A stretch of DNA of 64,000 bases from Isoetes taiwanensis (GCA_021234155.1 JAJEKV010000135.1:1741065-1805064); one strand, 5' to 3'. Shown: positions 46,387-58,790, numbered from the stretch's first letter. Program-made: numbers and translations. The notes: a model not told the origin generated them from the letters alone.

Positions 46387-47510
46387 CTAACAGTCTTCCT
46401 TCTTAATAAACCTAGCTAGTTTCATATCCTTAGGCATACAAGTTACTCTCTTTTCATGGAGGGCGCGTGCTAGAGAGTCTTCAAAATGCTGGACTAATCT
46501 TTGCTCTGCTGCCTCCTGCAGTGCGAGTAACATATCGTCTGTTACTCTCTTCGTCTTTGTCGGCTGTTGTAAAATTTCTGCGGTCGGTCTTGAAGGCATT
46601 TCGTGGTATCAACGGTCAGTAGCTCTCACGAAAATGGCCGGATCTCGAGCAGCTCCATAAAATAGAGTCAGCCTTTTTCTTCATTGGCTTCCGGGGTGTT
46701 GGTCTCTCGGGAGGCGGCAGTATTCTTCTTGGACGGCCTTCGTCTTCGTAGTACTTCGAGTACTCCTCGTACATTTTTATGTATTTGTTGTACTCCTTCA
46801 ACTTCTTTTTGTACTCTCGCTCATGCTTGATTACCGGGACTCCGTCTTTGGCTTTTGCCCTTCTTGGTCTATTATCGGCTTTGGCCCTGGGGGTATGGGG
46901 ATCTTTCTTCTTCAGCTGCCGATTCCTCCTCCGGCATCCACATTTGAAGGTCAGGGCCTTCTGGCCAGGCGAGGACCCTTGACTCATCTTAAATGCGACT
47001 CGGTTAATCTGATGACGATGATGGCGGTCTGTTGGACTCTCACTCCCTTATGCTGACCCCCTTTGCCGGTGTCCACTTTGTCTTGCGCCTGGGTTTCTTG
47101 GGCACCTCCGGGTCCTTCCCTTTATCCTCCCTCAAATTCTGGCGCTCCTCCCTCAATCTCTTCTGCCCCAGCTTCTTGGCGATCCTCTTCCTCTTTGCCG
47201 CTCTCTTCCTCTTTTCCATCTTCTTCAGCTTGCGTACCAGCTCCTCTGGTAGCGCTTCGTCCTCGTCGTCCTCGTTCTCGCCTCCATCGCCCCGATTCTC
47301 GGGATTCTCCTGCTCCTCAAGGTTTTGGGGTTGTTCCTCCTCATCCTGCTGCTCTCGATCCTCCTCCTGAGCATCAGGATTCGTGTCCTGGTTTTCTTCT
47401 TGTTGGGCTCGTTCCTGAGCCTCTCTGGCCTTCTGTTGAGCTGCGAGGACATGAGCGCTAACATAATCATCTGGTACGACCATCCGAGCGGCTTGTTTGG
47501 TGGGGGCCAT
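46387..47510 (-). pseudogene. Histone-H3-like protein with long acidic/basic insert (ORF A)
   Basis: Histone H3 wraps DNA in nucleosomes. The first frame (47510-47040) starts MAPTKQAARM, close to the H3 tail start (A-x-T-K-Q-x-A-R shared). It continues with a Gln/Glu/Asn-rich acidic segment (about residues 35-90), then a Lys/Arg-rich segment (KKMEKRKRAAKRKRIAKKLG). A one-base frame change leads to 46987-46616, which has a basic start and a Tyr/Lys helix (YKKKLKEYNKYIKMYEEYSK). 46599-46387 holds the H3 fold C-terminus: LALQEAAEQRLVQHFED (alpha 2), then HEKRVTCMPKDMKLARFI (loop 2 and alpha 3). An EIR..ELL trace of alpha N is near 46650 in another frame. A stop and frame changes interrupt alpha 1. 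H3 is normally about 136 residues; this would exceed 370. It could have introns, but I see no clear splice sites. Confidence 0.7.
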
Positions 47511-47615
47511 GTTTTGAAATAAGCCGATCGCCTTCCGAGCGCCTAAAAATTGCCTTGTTGGACGGAGAGCAGCTAGCTGGAGAAGGAAAGTGAAAATGAA
47601 GAACCCTAACGGTCT

Positions 47616-47650
47616 ATTTATAGGTCTGGGGATTTTAGGGTTTGGACCTG
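47616..47650 (-). promoter_or_regulatory. TATA box and telo-box of the H3-like gene
   Basis: Minus strand: CAAACCCTAAAATCCCC, then CCTATAAATAGACC (TATA at 47622-47616). The ATG at 47510 is about 105 bp downstream, a normal plant 5' leader. Matches the arrangement at 44601-44650. Confidence 0.65.
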
Positions 47651-47731
47651 CAATTTCATGTTGTGCCATTCTGTAAAGCAATAGTGCTTGTGGGATTAAT
47701 ACATTAGGTTTGTTTAGGCAAAAAATGCCCA

Positions 47732-47801
47732 CCACTCACACAGTGCGCGAGAGGCACTTTCAAAAGTTTTGGAAATGCTTAGGGCGCACTCTGTGAGGGG
47801 T
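47732..47801. repeat. 70-bp imperfect inverted repeat, copy 3
   Basis: Arms CCACTCACACAGTGCGC and GCGCACTCTGTGAGGGG. 110 bp upstream of the TATA box of the H3-like gene. Confidence 0.85.
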
Positions 47802-47944
47802 CACCCCTTCTTGACTCAAACTTTCAATTTACAAATAGTTTCTTAGTGTTATAACATACAATTCTAACTCAAATTCAATGTTTAAGCTGCTCTGCACTAT
47901 CAGATTGCTCTAATTATGCATCTATCTAGGCCAACATGGGTCCA

Positions 47945-48014
47945 CCACTCACACAGTGCGCGAGAGGCATTCTCAAAAAGTTTGGAAATGCTCAGGGCGC
48001 ACTCTGTGAGGGGT
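47945..48014. repeat. 70-bp imperfect inverted repeat, copy 4
   Basis: Same arms as copy 3, starting 213 bp further from the gene. Centre reads TTCTCAAAAAGTTTGG. The four copies keep an exact 70-bp length, with most changes in the centre. Confidence 0.85.
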
Positions 48015-48216
48015 CACACCTTTTTTGCCATAATTTTTCAGGGTTTTTCCATAATTCATCTTGACTTAGTATTATTCTACTTGCTGCTCTAAAAGATTGG
48101 AAATTTTTTTCTCAATTTTCGAGGTCCATGCTTGGGTTGCTATTCCCAAGACTGGAAGTCTACTGTTAGTCCTAATAGGGAATGGTCAGTGCTCGATCTT
48201 GGTCTACCAAGATCAT

Positions 48217-48228
48217 GCTCTGATACCA
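48217..48228 (-). other. LTR-retrotransposon primer-binding site
   Basis: Minus strand TGGTATCAGAGC, the usual plant site complementary to the 3' end of initiator methionine tRNA. It lies one base inside the LTR end at 48230, so reverse transcription would run into the LTR at 48230-49640. Confidence 0.85.
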
Positions 48229-48229
48229 C

Positions 48230-49640
48230 TGTGACGTCTCCTACTGCTTCTACGATGCTCTCATCGTATCAGAAGGCGGAGTTCATCCCCCTGGCAACCA
48301 AACTAGCAGGGGCCATCCACCTGACACCAATCCCAAGAACTGGGCCAGTGAGGAAGAATGGATGGGTCATTTGCCCGTCTTCCATCGGGACAGTCCTAGC
48401 TGTGAAAACGTGAATAAACATGAGCACATGACATCAATACAACAACAGATCATCTCGAAGGGTGAACACATCACAACATAACATGTATATCAACAACATC
48501 AATAACATCAACATAGGGGGATCCTACCCAAGGCTCAGACTCACGGGGGAGTGACTGATGGCTTGGGTCTCCAGAAGTCAATGCAGACTGAATTCATGGC
48601 AAATGGATTGGGCTGGCATAAGAACATGGCTGTTGGGTAGTCCACTCCATCCGCCCCTCCCATGCACACTTTGCAGAATAGGTTGAAGAGTCTTGGGACC
48701 GGACCGTAGCCTGCCGGGTGCGTAGCCAAAAGCGCTATTGCTGGGTTGCATCTCCCCAGCCCCGATGATGCAGGAGGAGAGTCACCTCCGCTCCAGAGGT
48801 ATGCATGCCCATCACAGGCGGCTAGAGGGCCACTGCCCGTATTCGACTTGAACCTCATTGAAGGTGACGCATCACCCAAGAGGTGTCGAGCTCATGCCTT
48901 GCCCACACGCAGTGGCAAGCCATTAAGCCTAGCTCGCTTAGATCCCCGGTAGGCTTTACACACCAGAGGGATCAATCAGCGATGAGACAAGTCCCCCTTA
49001 TTCCACCGGTCTAGCCCCGCCACCCACAACCAGGCGGGCTCTTGTACACGGGCCGCATTAATTGGGAATTAACGAGGCTATCTAGGATCATCTGCTACTG
49101 GAGGTTTCAGGGTCTCTACCCGCTTCCCACATATACAGGAGAGCATAGAATGGAACATCATCAACATCAAAGAACTGAAATACTGACTAAGATCTAGTCT
49201 ATCTTACCTAAACATACAAGGTTAGGTTCTTCCGTTACGGTTGTTGATCTTAGGATCTACAAGGCTGATAGGACTGATATAACATACTATCTTAACTCAT
49301 TGCCGGGCTAGGAGGCGGCTTTGCACAATAGAATCGCAAGTTACCTGATCCTTGGCTAGCTCCAGCTCCCCGGAATGCGTCCATGGCTTTGTTCTTGCTG
49401 AAGACTGCTGCTCTTGATCAATCTAATGTGCAAAGGCAACTCAGCGGCGCCTGGCAATGCGGAATGGCAGCTTGCCTTAGCCGAAATGGCTCAGGGAAGC
49501 CCAAATGCAAAAGAAGAAAGGTTTAGGGTTTCTCCTTTGGTTCCTTATATGTGAACTTTTAGGGTTAGGTTAGAAGGGACCAAAAGGGGTATTGCCACTT
49601 GGCAAGGGGGTTTTAGTTGCTTATATTTAATATACATGCG
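48230..49640 (-). mobile_element. Putative 5' LTR of a minus-strand retroelement
   Basis: The plus strand starts TGTGACGTCTCC at 48230, i.e. the LTR ends ...GACGTCACA on the minus strand just before the PBS. The outer end near 49640 is not certain; candidate CA ends lie at 49630-49640. A weak TATA-like CATATAAGG and telo-box AAACCCTAA lie at 49500-49560. ORFs inside are not supported. The partner LTR is not in the window, having been removed or lying beyond the Helitron insertion at 43012. Confidence 0.55.
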
Positions 49641-52015
49641 CAACTTGACAATTAAATTTCTGACGATATATCGTCAAGAGTAAACGTCAGACAAATCGTC
49701 AGAAATTAAACATCACAACTATCATTAGAAAAATTGTTAGAATTTTGCGTCAGGTGTAACATCAAACTTTTCGTCAGAAATTGCGTCAGACAAAACGTCA
49801 GAAAAAACGTTCCCTTTTTTTTTTTTTTTTTTCCACATTTCATATTATAACAATTGATCCCAGAGCCTATTTTGAGTGAAATTTGTTGCATTGGAAATCT
49901 CTCTTATAGATCTCCTCCATGATGTACAATTAAATCAAGTTTGATTAAGTTATTGGTTGAAAAGCATAACCTTTTGGCTGGCTTTAGTTAGGGATTTTTC
50001 TGTGTAACCTCCATTTGAAAACCTTTCTAGATTAGTTATCTAGTAATTAACCTTTTGGTTTTATGAACCTTATGGATAAATGTAGGTTGATAATAATTAT
50101 GATGGTCTCTTTAAACTTTGAATTAATAGATACTCTATTTGGATCTTCAGATCATTGAAAACTATTAATTTCTAAAGATTTTTTCAAGCAATATTGCATA
50201 AACCAGGCTATACTTTATGGGATAGCATCCACAACCTTGGTGTATTCCATGGGAATGATTTGAATAAATGCGTAGGGCATATTACTTGCCTTAGAGCATA
50301 TTATAATTTTGGCGTAGAGCCTGTTAAAGTTCTACACTATGCATGTAGAAGAAAATGATGGAAGTTTAAATTATTTCATTTGGCACTTAGCCTGAACAAC
50401 TTAAACTTGCCTTTAAATATGGTCCTGGTAGTCATGGGCTGATATTGCACTTAGAGCTCTTGCTCAAACATATGTTTCTTACTTGTTTAACAAGGTTTTA
50501 ATGAATTTCTAGCTCTATTGCAAATATAACAGAGTCTAATGGATATGGCTGAGCATGCTGGCTCTAAAGCTTTGGCCAAATACATTGTGAGGTCCAAAAA
50601 ATAGTTGGCCTGCTGGTGAAGATCAGGACAAGAGGCTTCAAACAAATTATTGCCACAGCATGTAGCAATGCAAGCTGCTGAATTGTGGAGTGCGAAAATC
50701 AGGTCATAATTTATGCTTTTAAGAATGTTAAGAAAAGACACTTTACATTGTGCATAAACAAATTCATGAATTCTATATATGTGAAGTTCTACATCTTACA
50801 TTCTAAATCTTATGGTGGATAATGATATACTTTGGAAGTTGTTAAGAAATATCAAGTTCTACATCTTATCTTCAATAGCTGTAAATCTTATGTTCAATAA
50901 TCTATACGAAGCTTGTTTTTCAGCTTTTCTATTTTTGTTTTTAGTTGTTCCCTAATTTGTATTCTTTTTCTAGGTTATGGTATTGGAGCTGCAAGTGTTT
51001 TGGATATTGGACTCTTTGCATCAAGCCTTGCAGCTTTGTCTAGCTTTATGTAACGAAGGCATGTAGCACAACTATGTCTTTTTACATATCCATTCAAAAT
51101 TTCATGCATATAAGTTTATGACCCCGTGTTACTTGTTACAGGATCTCTATTAAGACCAGACCTTGCGATGCCCTCAATAAGCAGCCAAGGTATTCTACTA
51201 CTTCCTGAATTGTATGTAAAAAATTATATGTTAACAGCACTGAACTGCGGGCTGCAGACCTTGCGGTACCTTCAATAAGCCTGGAGCAAGTGACAAGTGA
51301 AGAATTTCAAATCTTCCTTCTTGGTTAAAGTGGCAGGTCACTCTGCAGGTAAAAAGATAGAAACAATCATTCTAAATTGATCTATATATCAATGCTTATT
51401 TTGAATTTTAGGTTCATGATTTATAAAATGAGTCCTGGCCTTTAAGGTATACTAGTAGTCACATGCAGGGCAATCAATAATATTGTATGTTTTCATTTTG
51501 CAGAGGACAAGCATATTGCAACAAGGAAATGAAGCTGTTAGTGAGCACCTTGCGCAAACCAATAACCACTCTTCTTCTTTCCTTCTGCATCCATGATTGT
51601 TGGCATTGTAGAGATTGTCACATGTAACTGTGACTTGTGATTGCATTTAAATAAAGGAGTTCTTGCTTTACTTATGCTCTTTTTTTCTTCTTAACTTGTA
51701 GCCTAAATTCATGTTAAACTTCAGCAGCATTACAAGCTAAGCATTACAAGCTGTGTAATTGAAAATGCAAACATACTGCAAATCAATACAAATTTCAAAT
51801 TCCAAACAAAATGTAAATCCAGACAAAATGTACATAGATGAATAACCTGACAAATTTGGTGAAAATTGTTATAATGAATTTTTTGACGAATTTTTTTACT
51901 TTTTTTTTTGACGATTTTCATGACGATTTTTCTGACGGTTTCTCTGATGATTTTCCTGACGATTTTTATGACAATTTTCTTGATGATATTTCTGACAAAT
52001 CCTGACGATTTCACA
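49641..52015. mobile_element. Degenerate CACTA-like element with CGTCAGA repeats
   Basis: CGTCAGA-type words cluster at 49660-49815 and, as TCTGACG / TGACGATTTT, at 51880-52010: inverted arrays at two ends about 2.2 kb apart. The same words make up the subterminal arrays of the CACTA at 53571-63277. I cannot find CACTA termini here, so the ends may be lost. Between the arrays no gene is seen. Confidence 0.4.
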
Positions 52016-53570
52016 CCGGGCATCGAGAGCTGTTGGATAAGCATATATGCCCTTTATTCCTCAATCTAGCCCGTACATAGAGATCCTCGTTTGTGGGGTA
52101 TGCCTTTACAAGTTTTGGTATACTGTATAACACAATTTGCAAAATACTATAAGATTTGAGGCAATGTACTATATGGTGTTGATTTTGTACATGCATAATA
52201 TAACTTTAGGGGCTCTCGCTGCCCTACGTCATCCCCTGTGTGAATATGCACCCAAACCAAAGGGGGTTTAAGGGGGAATTTAATTTTAGTATTAAATTTA
52301 ATGGTTTATGTTAAATCTAAATTTTTTTTTAGCCCCTTCGGGGCCTCGAGATGTAATGGTTTATGTTAATTAATGTGTTGGTTGCTATAATAAAAAAAAA
52401 AAAAAATTGGGGTGTTCGAGCCCTTAGGGAAATAAACAGATGGCAACATATCTTGTGTAGAACTATAAAACCTCTATTTATTTTTGCAATGCAACATCCA
52501 GAGTTGACAAGATAAGTTTTACCATACAAGTTTTCTAGTACACTTTCTCCAACGAGTAGTAAAATAACAATAAAGAAGTAATGTATTATATTCTCATAAA
52601 TTGCAATGTTGCCTGTGATCCAAAAATCTGGCAATGTGCAAAATGTGCAATATCTGAAAGCTCCAGCATCACCTAAGATTTAGTCTGCTCCAGAACATAG
52701 CCACATAGCCAGTAATAGGTTTATTAGGAAAAAGATATATCTGCTTTCCTGCATGACATTGAGCAGGCATACATACCACAAATACGGATGGATATAACTT
52801 GTCAGCTACTTTAATTTGAATTCACTTGGACTTTGTGCAAGTCGAACCAAGCATTAATGTGCTTTATGGAAAAGCAACTTTATAGAAGCCTTAGTTGTGT
52901 ACTTCTTATGTGCCATGTCAGAGATGTCTTATTCTCTAAAATCTGAGATTCGTATCCACTGAGATTCCACATTAATAATATCAATTATCCAACATAATAT
53001 AAGGGCAATAATGCCATGTCTTGATCCAAAAATCCAAAATTGCATGTTTGCAAGTGTTTTGGTATTCAGTGCATGACCATGCCTTCAAGCATATAAGCTG
53101 CAAAATACAGAGCTTAAATTTCTGAGTAGCTTACCACTCTGCAAACTTGTACTGAAACGTTTCCATACTGGGAATTTGCTGTATCCCAAAACTTTGTCTA
53201 TGGCTTTTGACATGGCATTGGCTAGTCATCTGTCATGGAACTATAAGCAGGATTCCGAACTTTATATAAGAGATCTTTCAAGGCAGAATGAGTGATAGAG
53301 TTGACATACTCATTGTGTTTGCGGGCCTGTTAATGATGCGAAAGTTTGCAGAAGTTAGCTAAAGATGAGGAAACAAGATGAGCACATTAAGCAATGTAAG
53401 GATAGCATTAGTAGAAGCTCCAACTTACTTCTATATTCGATCGGAAGTTTCCTTTTAATTGCTCTGCAGAATATTGTGGGTAACGGAAACTGAGGCGTTC
53501 TTGCTTCTGCAATATATGAGCATCCATCAAATTGATTATCCCCTGGAGTTAATATTCAGGGAAGCCAATT
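52016..53570. other. Spacer to the CACTA element
   Basis: AT-rich spacer. Contains a poly(A) run at 52391 and a short GC palindrome (GCCCCTTCGGGGC) at 52334. The CACTA inserted at ATT (53568-53570). No gene supported. Confidence 0.4.
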
Positions 53571-53589
53571 CACTACAAGAGAATGCCCT

Positions 53590-54050
53590 GCTCGTCGTAA
53601 AAATACGTCGAAAAATTCTCACGGGTTCTTTCGTTAGATTCTAATGATTTTTTGTGATTTAATATCCCGACGACAAAAAAACGACGATAATTTAAATTTA
53701 AAAATCCGACGCATGTCCGACGAAAAACTTTACGCATTTAATATTGTGGCGAAAAACCGACGTTTAAACCGGACGCAACATCGGGATTTAACAAAATGCT
53801 TAAAAAATATGACGTAATATCTTGTTTAAAAAATATGACGATAATTCGGACGTAACATATGACGAAAAGTCTGACGCAGAATAATGCTGACGAAAAATGT
53901 GACGTAATATATGACGAAAAATCTGACGGTTATTATGACGTAAATTCTGATGAAAAATGTGACGATACTTTCTGACGAAAAGTTTGACGAAAATTCTGAC
54001 GAAAATTCTGACGATAGTTTTCGTCAGTTTATTCATCAGAATAATTGTCA
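53590..54050. repeat. CACTA subterminal repeat array, left
   Basis: About 25-30 copies of a roughly 12-bp unit, GACGAAAAATCT or TGACGTAATAT, binding-site-like for the DNA-binding transposase subunit in this family. Open frames across it (53800-54171) are repeat translation, not a protein. Confidence 0.85.
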
Positions 54051-54386
54051 CAAAGTCTGAAATGGCATTTTTTAGCTGAAGGTCAACATTACAGAGTCGC
54101 ACACTTATTTCTAGAAGTTGCATGGCTTTGTATGTACCAAAGGAACACGGATGCATGTAGACATGAGACATCTTAACAATCTATTCAAACATATCGAATA
54201 GTTAGACGAGGTAATTCGTATATGAAGTCGTCTTGGCCCGGAAAGGAGAATTACATTACAAGAAGGTCAGTACAACATTCATAAAAATCAAACCATTATA
54301 TGGGGAATCCCATTATGATTTTTGCAAGAAAAAGTTGTGTCAAATGCATATATGTTTGAACTCAACTTAAGATAAAATGTTACTTC

Positions 54387-57300
54387 TTATTCATTGGACA
54401 TCAAACTCTCATCCAAAAGATCATTTTGAAGGTCCTCCCATTCATCATTATCTAGTGGTAAAAGTAGCCTCACGCATGTTTGGATCGAGGGCTCGATATT
54501 TTCTTCCTCTTCAACATAATCTTCATGTGCCAATCGGGCGAGAGCATTGGTGAGCTCAAACTTGTTCCCTCTTTGACTTTCATAGTTTTTTATTGCTTGT
54601 TCCCGTTTGAGTTTCATAATCTTCTCCAATGTGTGGCTCCACAATTTCTATTTCTTCCTCATATTCTACTACTTGCTCATGTTCTTCCCCTCCCTCTTAG
54701 ATGATTGCATTACAAATGTATCGACGTGATGTTGGTTCCAGAGGGAATTACCATCCACCATCCATTGTTTTGAGGATTGGCATGGAAGAAAACTTGTTGA
54801 ACTTGATGTGGATACACATATGGCTCACCGATATCTACTAAGACATGCGGTGGAGTCAACTTCAAAAATCCGGCATGGATGTGGTCTCATTGTTTGGTTT
54901 CTTCCACTGTGATAGAGGTTTGAACCATTTGGCCTTTAGTATTGTTTGTCGAAATGATCGGAAGTCCACATCAATGATATCAGTAATAACCCCAACATAT
55001 TCAATTTCTCCATCAATTGATTCACATCTCTAATACTTGCTTGACTCTTTTGGTTAAATGAAGCAATGATTGGAATCAAAAGTAATGCGAAGCTTGTCAA
55101 TGCCATCAACTTCGAAAATGTTGACCATATGCCCACATTGAATTATGGAACCTAGCCTACAAATTCGATTAGAATATCAATAAGGGACACTTATGAAACA
55201 AATGAAAGACACATATTGGCAACAACACGTAGGAACTTACCGATTTATTACAACCAAATGCGATGTTGAAGTCATCTTGTTGAATTTTCTCTCCATTGTC
55301 TTCGGCTTCTCTAAGTTTTTTCATCAACCACCAATTGGGTGGAGAATTAGGTAGAGGCATTAATTCCGGAGGGTATTTAATGGCTCTCCTAAGTCCTCGA
55401 CGATTCCTTGTTGCATATGCTTTCCTGTCGCTCTCCCTTTGTGCCTTTTCAACTTTATATAATTCCATCCACTTAATAAGGCTATCAGTGTTGTTCATAA
55501 CAAATTTATTGATACCTTCAAACATATCATCACTTAACCTCCGTTGTTTACCCAAACCTTGCAAGACTTCACCTTCTAACCAATCGGGGGCTTCTTTCTT
55601 CCAAATCTTTGGTGCATTGGATCTATTGAAGTAGTGGCACCACGGCCAAGAAGAATAGTGTCTCTTGAATGAGATGTCCCTCTCGCTTATACATCCTTCG
55701 GGCCTTGCCATTTGACGCACAAAGCCTTTTAATACCTTCATGTATCTCTCTAAAAAAAACATCCATCTAGCAGGATTTGGTCCCACAAGCAATATTTCTT
55801 GCGGCAAATGTACCAATAAATGTACCTGATTATTAGCACATTTGTTAAATTGTGAGTGACATGGAATATATTCAAATAACTACATAGCTGAAGATCAAAT
55901 AAACTAGTAGGAAATAGGTTCTAGTTGGCATAATATCTCTCAAAATCTCTACTTCCATGGCGGGAATATCAGCTACGGCAATTTGCTTAGAAGAGACCCA
56001 CCTGGAGAAGCTAGCAAGTCTATAGATAACCTTTCGAATAGGTGGTGTAAGGCAATTCTCTAAATAAAAGGAGATAATGCTATAATGAGAAGGAAACAAA
56101 ATTAGGTGTTAAGAATATAATCGTTAAAGCTTGAACGGATTAATGAAAGCATGCTTCTCCATTTATTCTACTTACACACGTGCACTGAAAAAACTTGTGC
56201 CAATCATGGACTTTAAGCCCGTGGAGATCTCCATCTTTGGTAAATGCCCTTCTAAGGGGAGGATCCATAGCCGCTTGGAGTTCGCAAGTCTTAATAGCGG
56301 CTCTTTACTTGTTTGAGTTCATCTTTCTTCAAAACCCAAGGACCTTGGTAAAAACGAGGAGCTCTACCTTCTTCTTCAATTGGCCCAATTCACGTTTGAT
56401 GCATTTGTCCTTCAAATCATTCCTAGCTTTCAAGGTCTCCAATCTCCTGTAAGATGTAAGCCAAAGTGAATGGCTCACATTTTTGAAAATGTGCATAGGG
56501 TCCAAGAGATGTGCAATCTTTAATCTGTAGACCAATATTCCAACTTGTATAATATAGATAGTCTCTTCATGCCAGGAGGAGCTTGAGAACTATTTAAGTC
56601 ACGATCATTCCATGTTTGCAACCAATCACGTGGAGTTCTTCTCATGGGCACATCTGATGTATCACCTGACGTAAGATGATGGCCTAATGGCAAGTACTTT
56701 TGATGGCATGTATATCATCTTTGACAAGTGCGGTGATTTATAAATGATGATAACTTCGCCACATGATGGACATCCACATTTTCATGCTAGTTTGCAATCC
56801 TGCAAAATATACTTTCAATCTTTAAATTATAGTAGAAAGCTTATTCAAAATATATGATGAATGAATGCTAGCATCGCATCTGCCGCACTGATGCAACACC
56901 CAATCCAGATAGTCATGAATTGTGAAGCATAGGATCCCATGGAACATGAAATTATGTGGTTGTCTAGAAATATCGTACATATTTATTCCCCTCCATAAAG
57001 TCTCTAATTCCTCTACAAGCGGTTCAAGATACACGTCCATATTCTTCACTTGATATTTGCCTAAAGAAATCTCATTGCATTCTCAAATTAGAAAATACAA
57101 CATACACAAAAATATATTACAAGGCTATGTAGAAATAAATACCTGGAACTATTAGTGTTAGCATTAAATGGCCCACCTTAGTTGCCATCCAAGGTGGTAT
57201 GTTATAATTTATGACAACAATGGGCCAAACACTATGAGTAGATGACATAGTGCCAAAAGGACATACTCCATCCATGCCCAAAGCTAGACGAACATTCCTT

Positions 57301-58062
57301 GGTTCATCCTTAAAATGCTTCCATTTATCTTCTATATGCTTCAAGGCCTCGCCGTCCGTCGGGTACCTCAAGATTCCATCGTTGCTTCGGTGTTTTGCAT
57401 GGAAGTCCATGAATTGAGCTAGGGAAGGGCACTTAAACATAATTTGTAATCGAGGAATGATCCGATGTGTATAAAAACTTTTTTGCTACTTTTAGACTTT
57501 GCATTTTCATCATATCGTGATTCATTGCACTTGGGACATTTATCCATGCCACTATATTCATTGCGTAAATAGTATACAATCATTTGGGCATCGTGAATAC
57601 AATTGTATTGTAACCCTAGTTCTTGCAATAGTTGTTTGACATCCCTTCGTGATTTTGGAAGACAATGATCACTCTAAGTATATAGTCACCTAGCAAACTA
57701 GCAAAACAAGGGCAAAGTATCAAGTAAGAAAGCTAAGAAAAAAAGAAGGAATTTTATATTGTTTAAAATCTCAAATGCAACACCCACCCAAGAAGTTCAT
57801 TCACACTGTTGTTGCTCCAACCCGATTTGTGTTGTAGGTTGAGGATGAGTATACATGCAGCAAGACGCGATATCTTTGCATTTGGATATAGTGGTTTGCA
57901 AGCCTCTCTCTCAAGAAGCGTGATAGGTCTCTCTTCTTCATCATCAATATTTACACCATTATTAGATGTGGTTGGGAAGTAATTTTGAATAGCTTCCATC
58001 AACCCACTCTCAGCCTGGAAACCATTTTGAGTAGAGGATACATCATCATCACTTAACTGCAA
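54387..58062 (-). pseudogene. CACTA Tnp2-type transposase, decayed
   Basis: Pieces of a Tnp2 (Transposase_21) protein in the right order. 58062-57763: CKPLYPNAKISRLAACILIL then HKSGWSNNSVNELLGWVL. 57628-57419: CIHDAQMIVYYLRNEYSGMDKCPKCNESRY. 57440-57117: DEPRNVRLALGMDGVCPFG then SSTHSVWPIVVINYNIPPWM. 57049-56822: NMDVYLEPLVEELETLWRGI. 56535-56200: LLDPMHIFKNVSHSLW and later KSMIGTSFF. 55816-55169: MVHLPQEILLVGPNPARWMFF then MKVLKGFVRQMARPEGCI (DUF4218/4216-like). 55160-54390: a tail region. Frame changes and stops separate them. Intron remains may account for some gaps. Confidence 0.85.
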
Positions 58063-58269
58063 ATGTACAACACGATTTGTTTATTGTTATATTTTCACAC
58101 ATTGTTAAAATAAAGATAGAGATAACAAAATATATTGCCTTAAGATGGTCACAACTAAAGCAACAATATGTTCAACTTCAAAGTTCTACAAGTACAATAA
58201 TGACATATAAATCTTAACCTTAAGAAATTAAACATAAAGTATAAGGATAATAAATTGTCATTCACCAAT

Positions 58270-58790
58270 ATGTGGCCGAGTACACATGACTATACAAGTG
58301 CACGGCATTTCCTGCCATAGGGTACAACAATAGGTTCACCATTTTTTGGCGTTGGCCTGCCTTCTTGGGGTACCTCTTTTGAAGGGATAGTCCACAAACA
58401 ACTCGTCTCGAGGGCAGAGGGTGCGTATGGCACATACTCTCACATATGGTCCAACATATCCATTCATGTAACGTGCATCATAATCTGTAGTCTCCTCAAA
58501 CTCAGCATTTGTTAATCTGGGCAGACGCGAGAGCTATTGATAAGCTACCGCAATATTGCCATGAACACTTGGCCGACCATCAACATATACAAGTGCACCG
58601 TGAGGTATGTTCTCCACGCATCTCTTTGCTCACTCCAAGATGCCGATTCAATGTCATGGCATAAGTAGACATACTAGGCATAAAAGAAGTAAGTTTATGC
58701 CATATCCCCAAGGGTATGTGGGGCCACCGTGAAACCATCGGCCAGGTTGAGTGTCCGGATGGGACATGCACATGCTCCATTATGTATAAT
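58270..58790 (-). pseudogene. Tnp1-like fragment, tentative
   Basis: Broken minus-strand frame with EPIVVPYGRKCRALV (about 58345), followed by a VLGHIL stretch. The xPIxVPYxxx block occurs in En/Spm-associated plant proteins. The rest is not recognised. It could be the second CACTA gene or part of it. Confidence 0.35.

Noticed and set aside
47063-47461. Ser/Pro-rich plus-strand ORFs
   Set aside because: They are antisense to the acidic and basic segments of the H3-like ORF, whose strand is supported by motifs and promoter.
48541-48952. ORFs on both strands at 48541-48952
   Set aside because: They lie inside the putative LTR and show no domain. GC-rich LTR sequence often stays open by chance.
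51730-52044. Basic Ile/Val/Lys-rich ORF
   Set aside because: Made of repeated TGACGATTTT-type words read in one frame; a repeat artefact.
53800-54171. Phe/Arg/Val-rich ORF at the CACTA left end
   Set aside because: Translation of the subterminal repeat array. The same applies to 62911-63315 at the right end.
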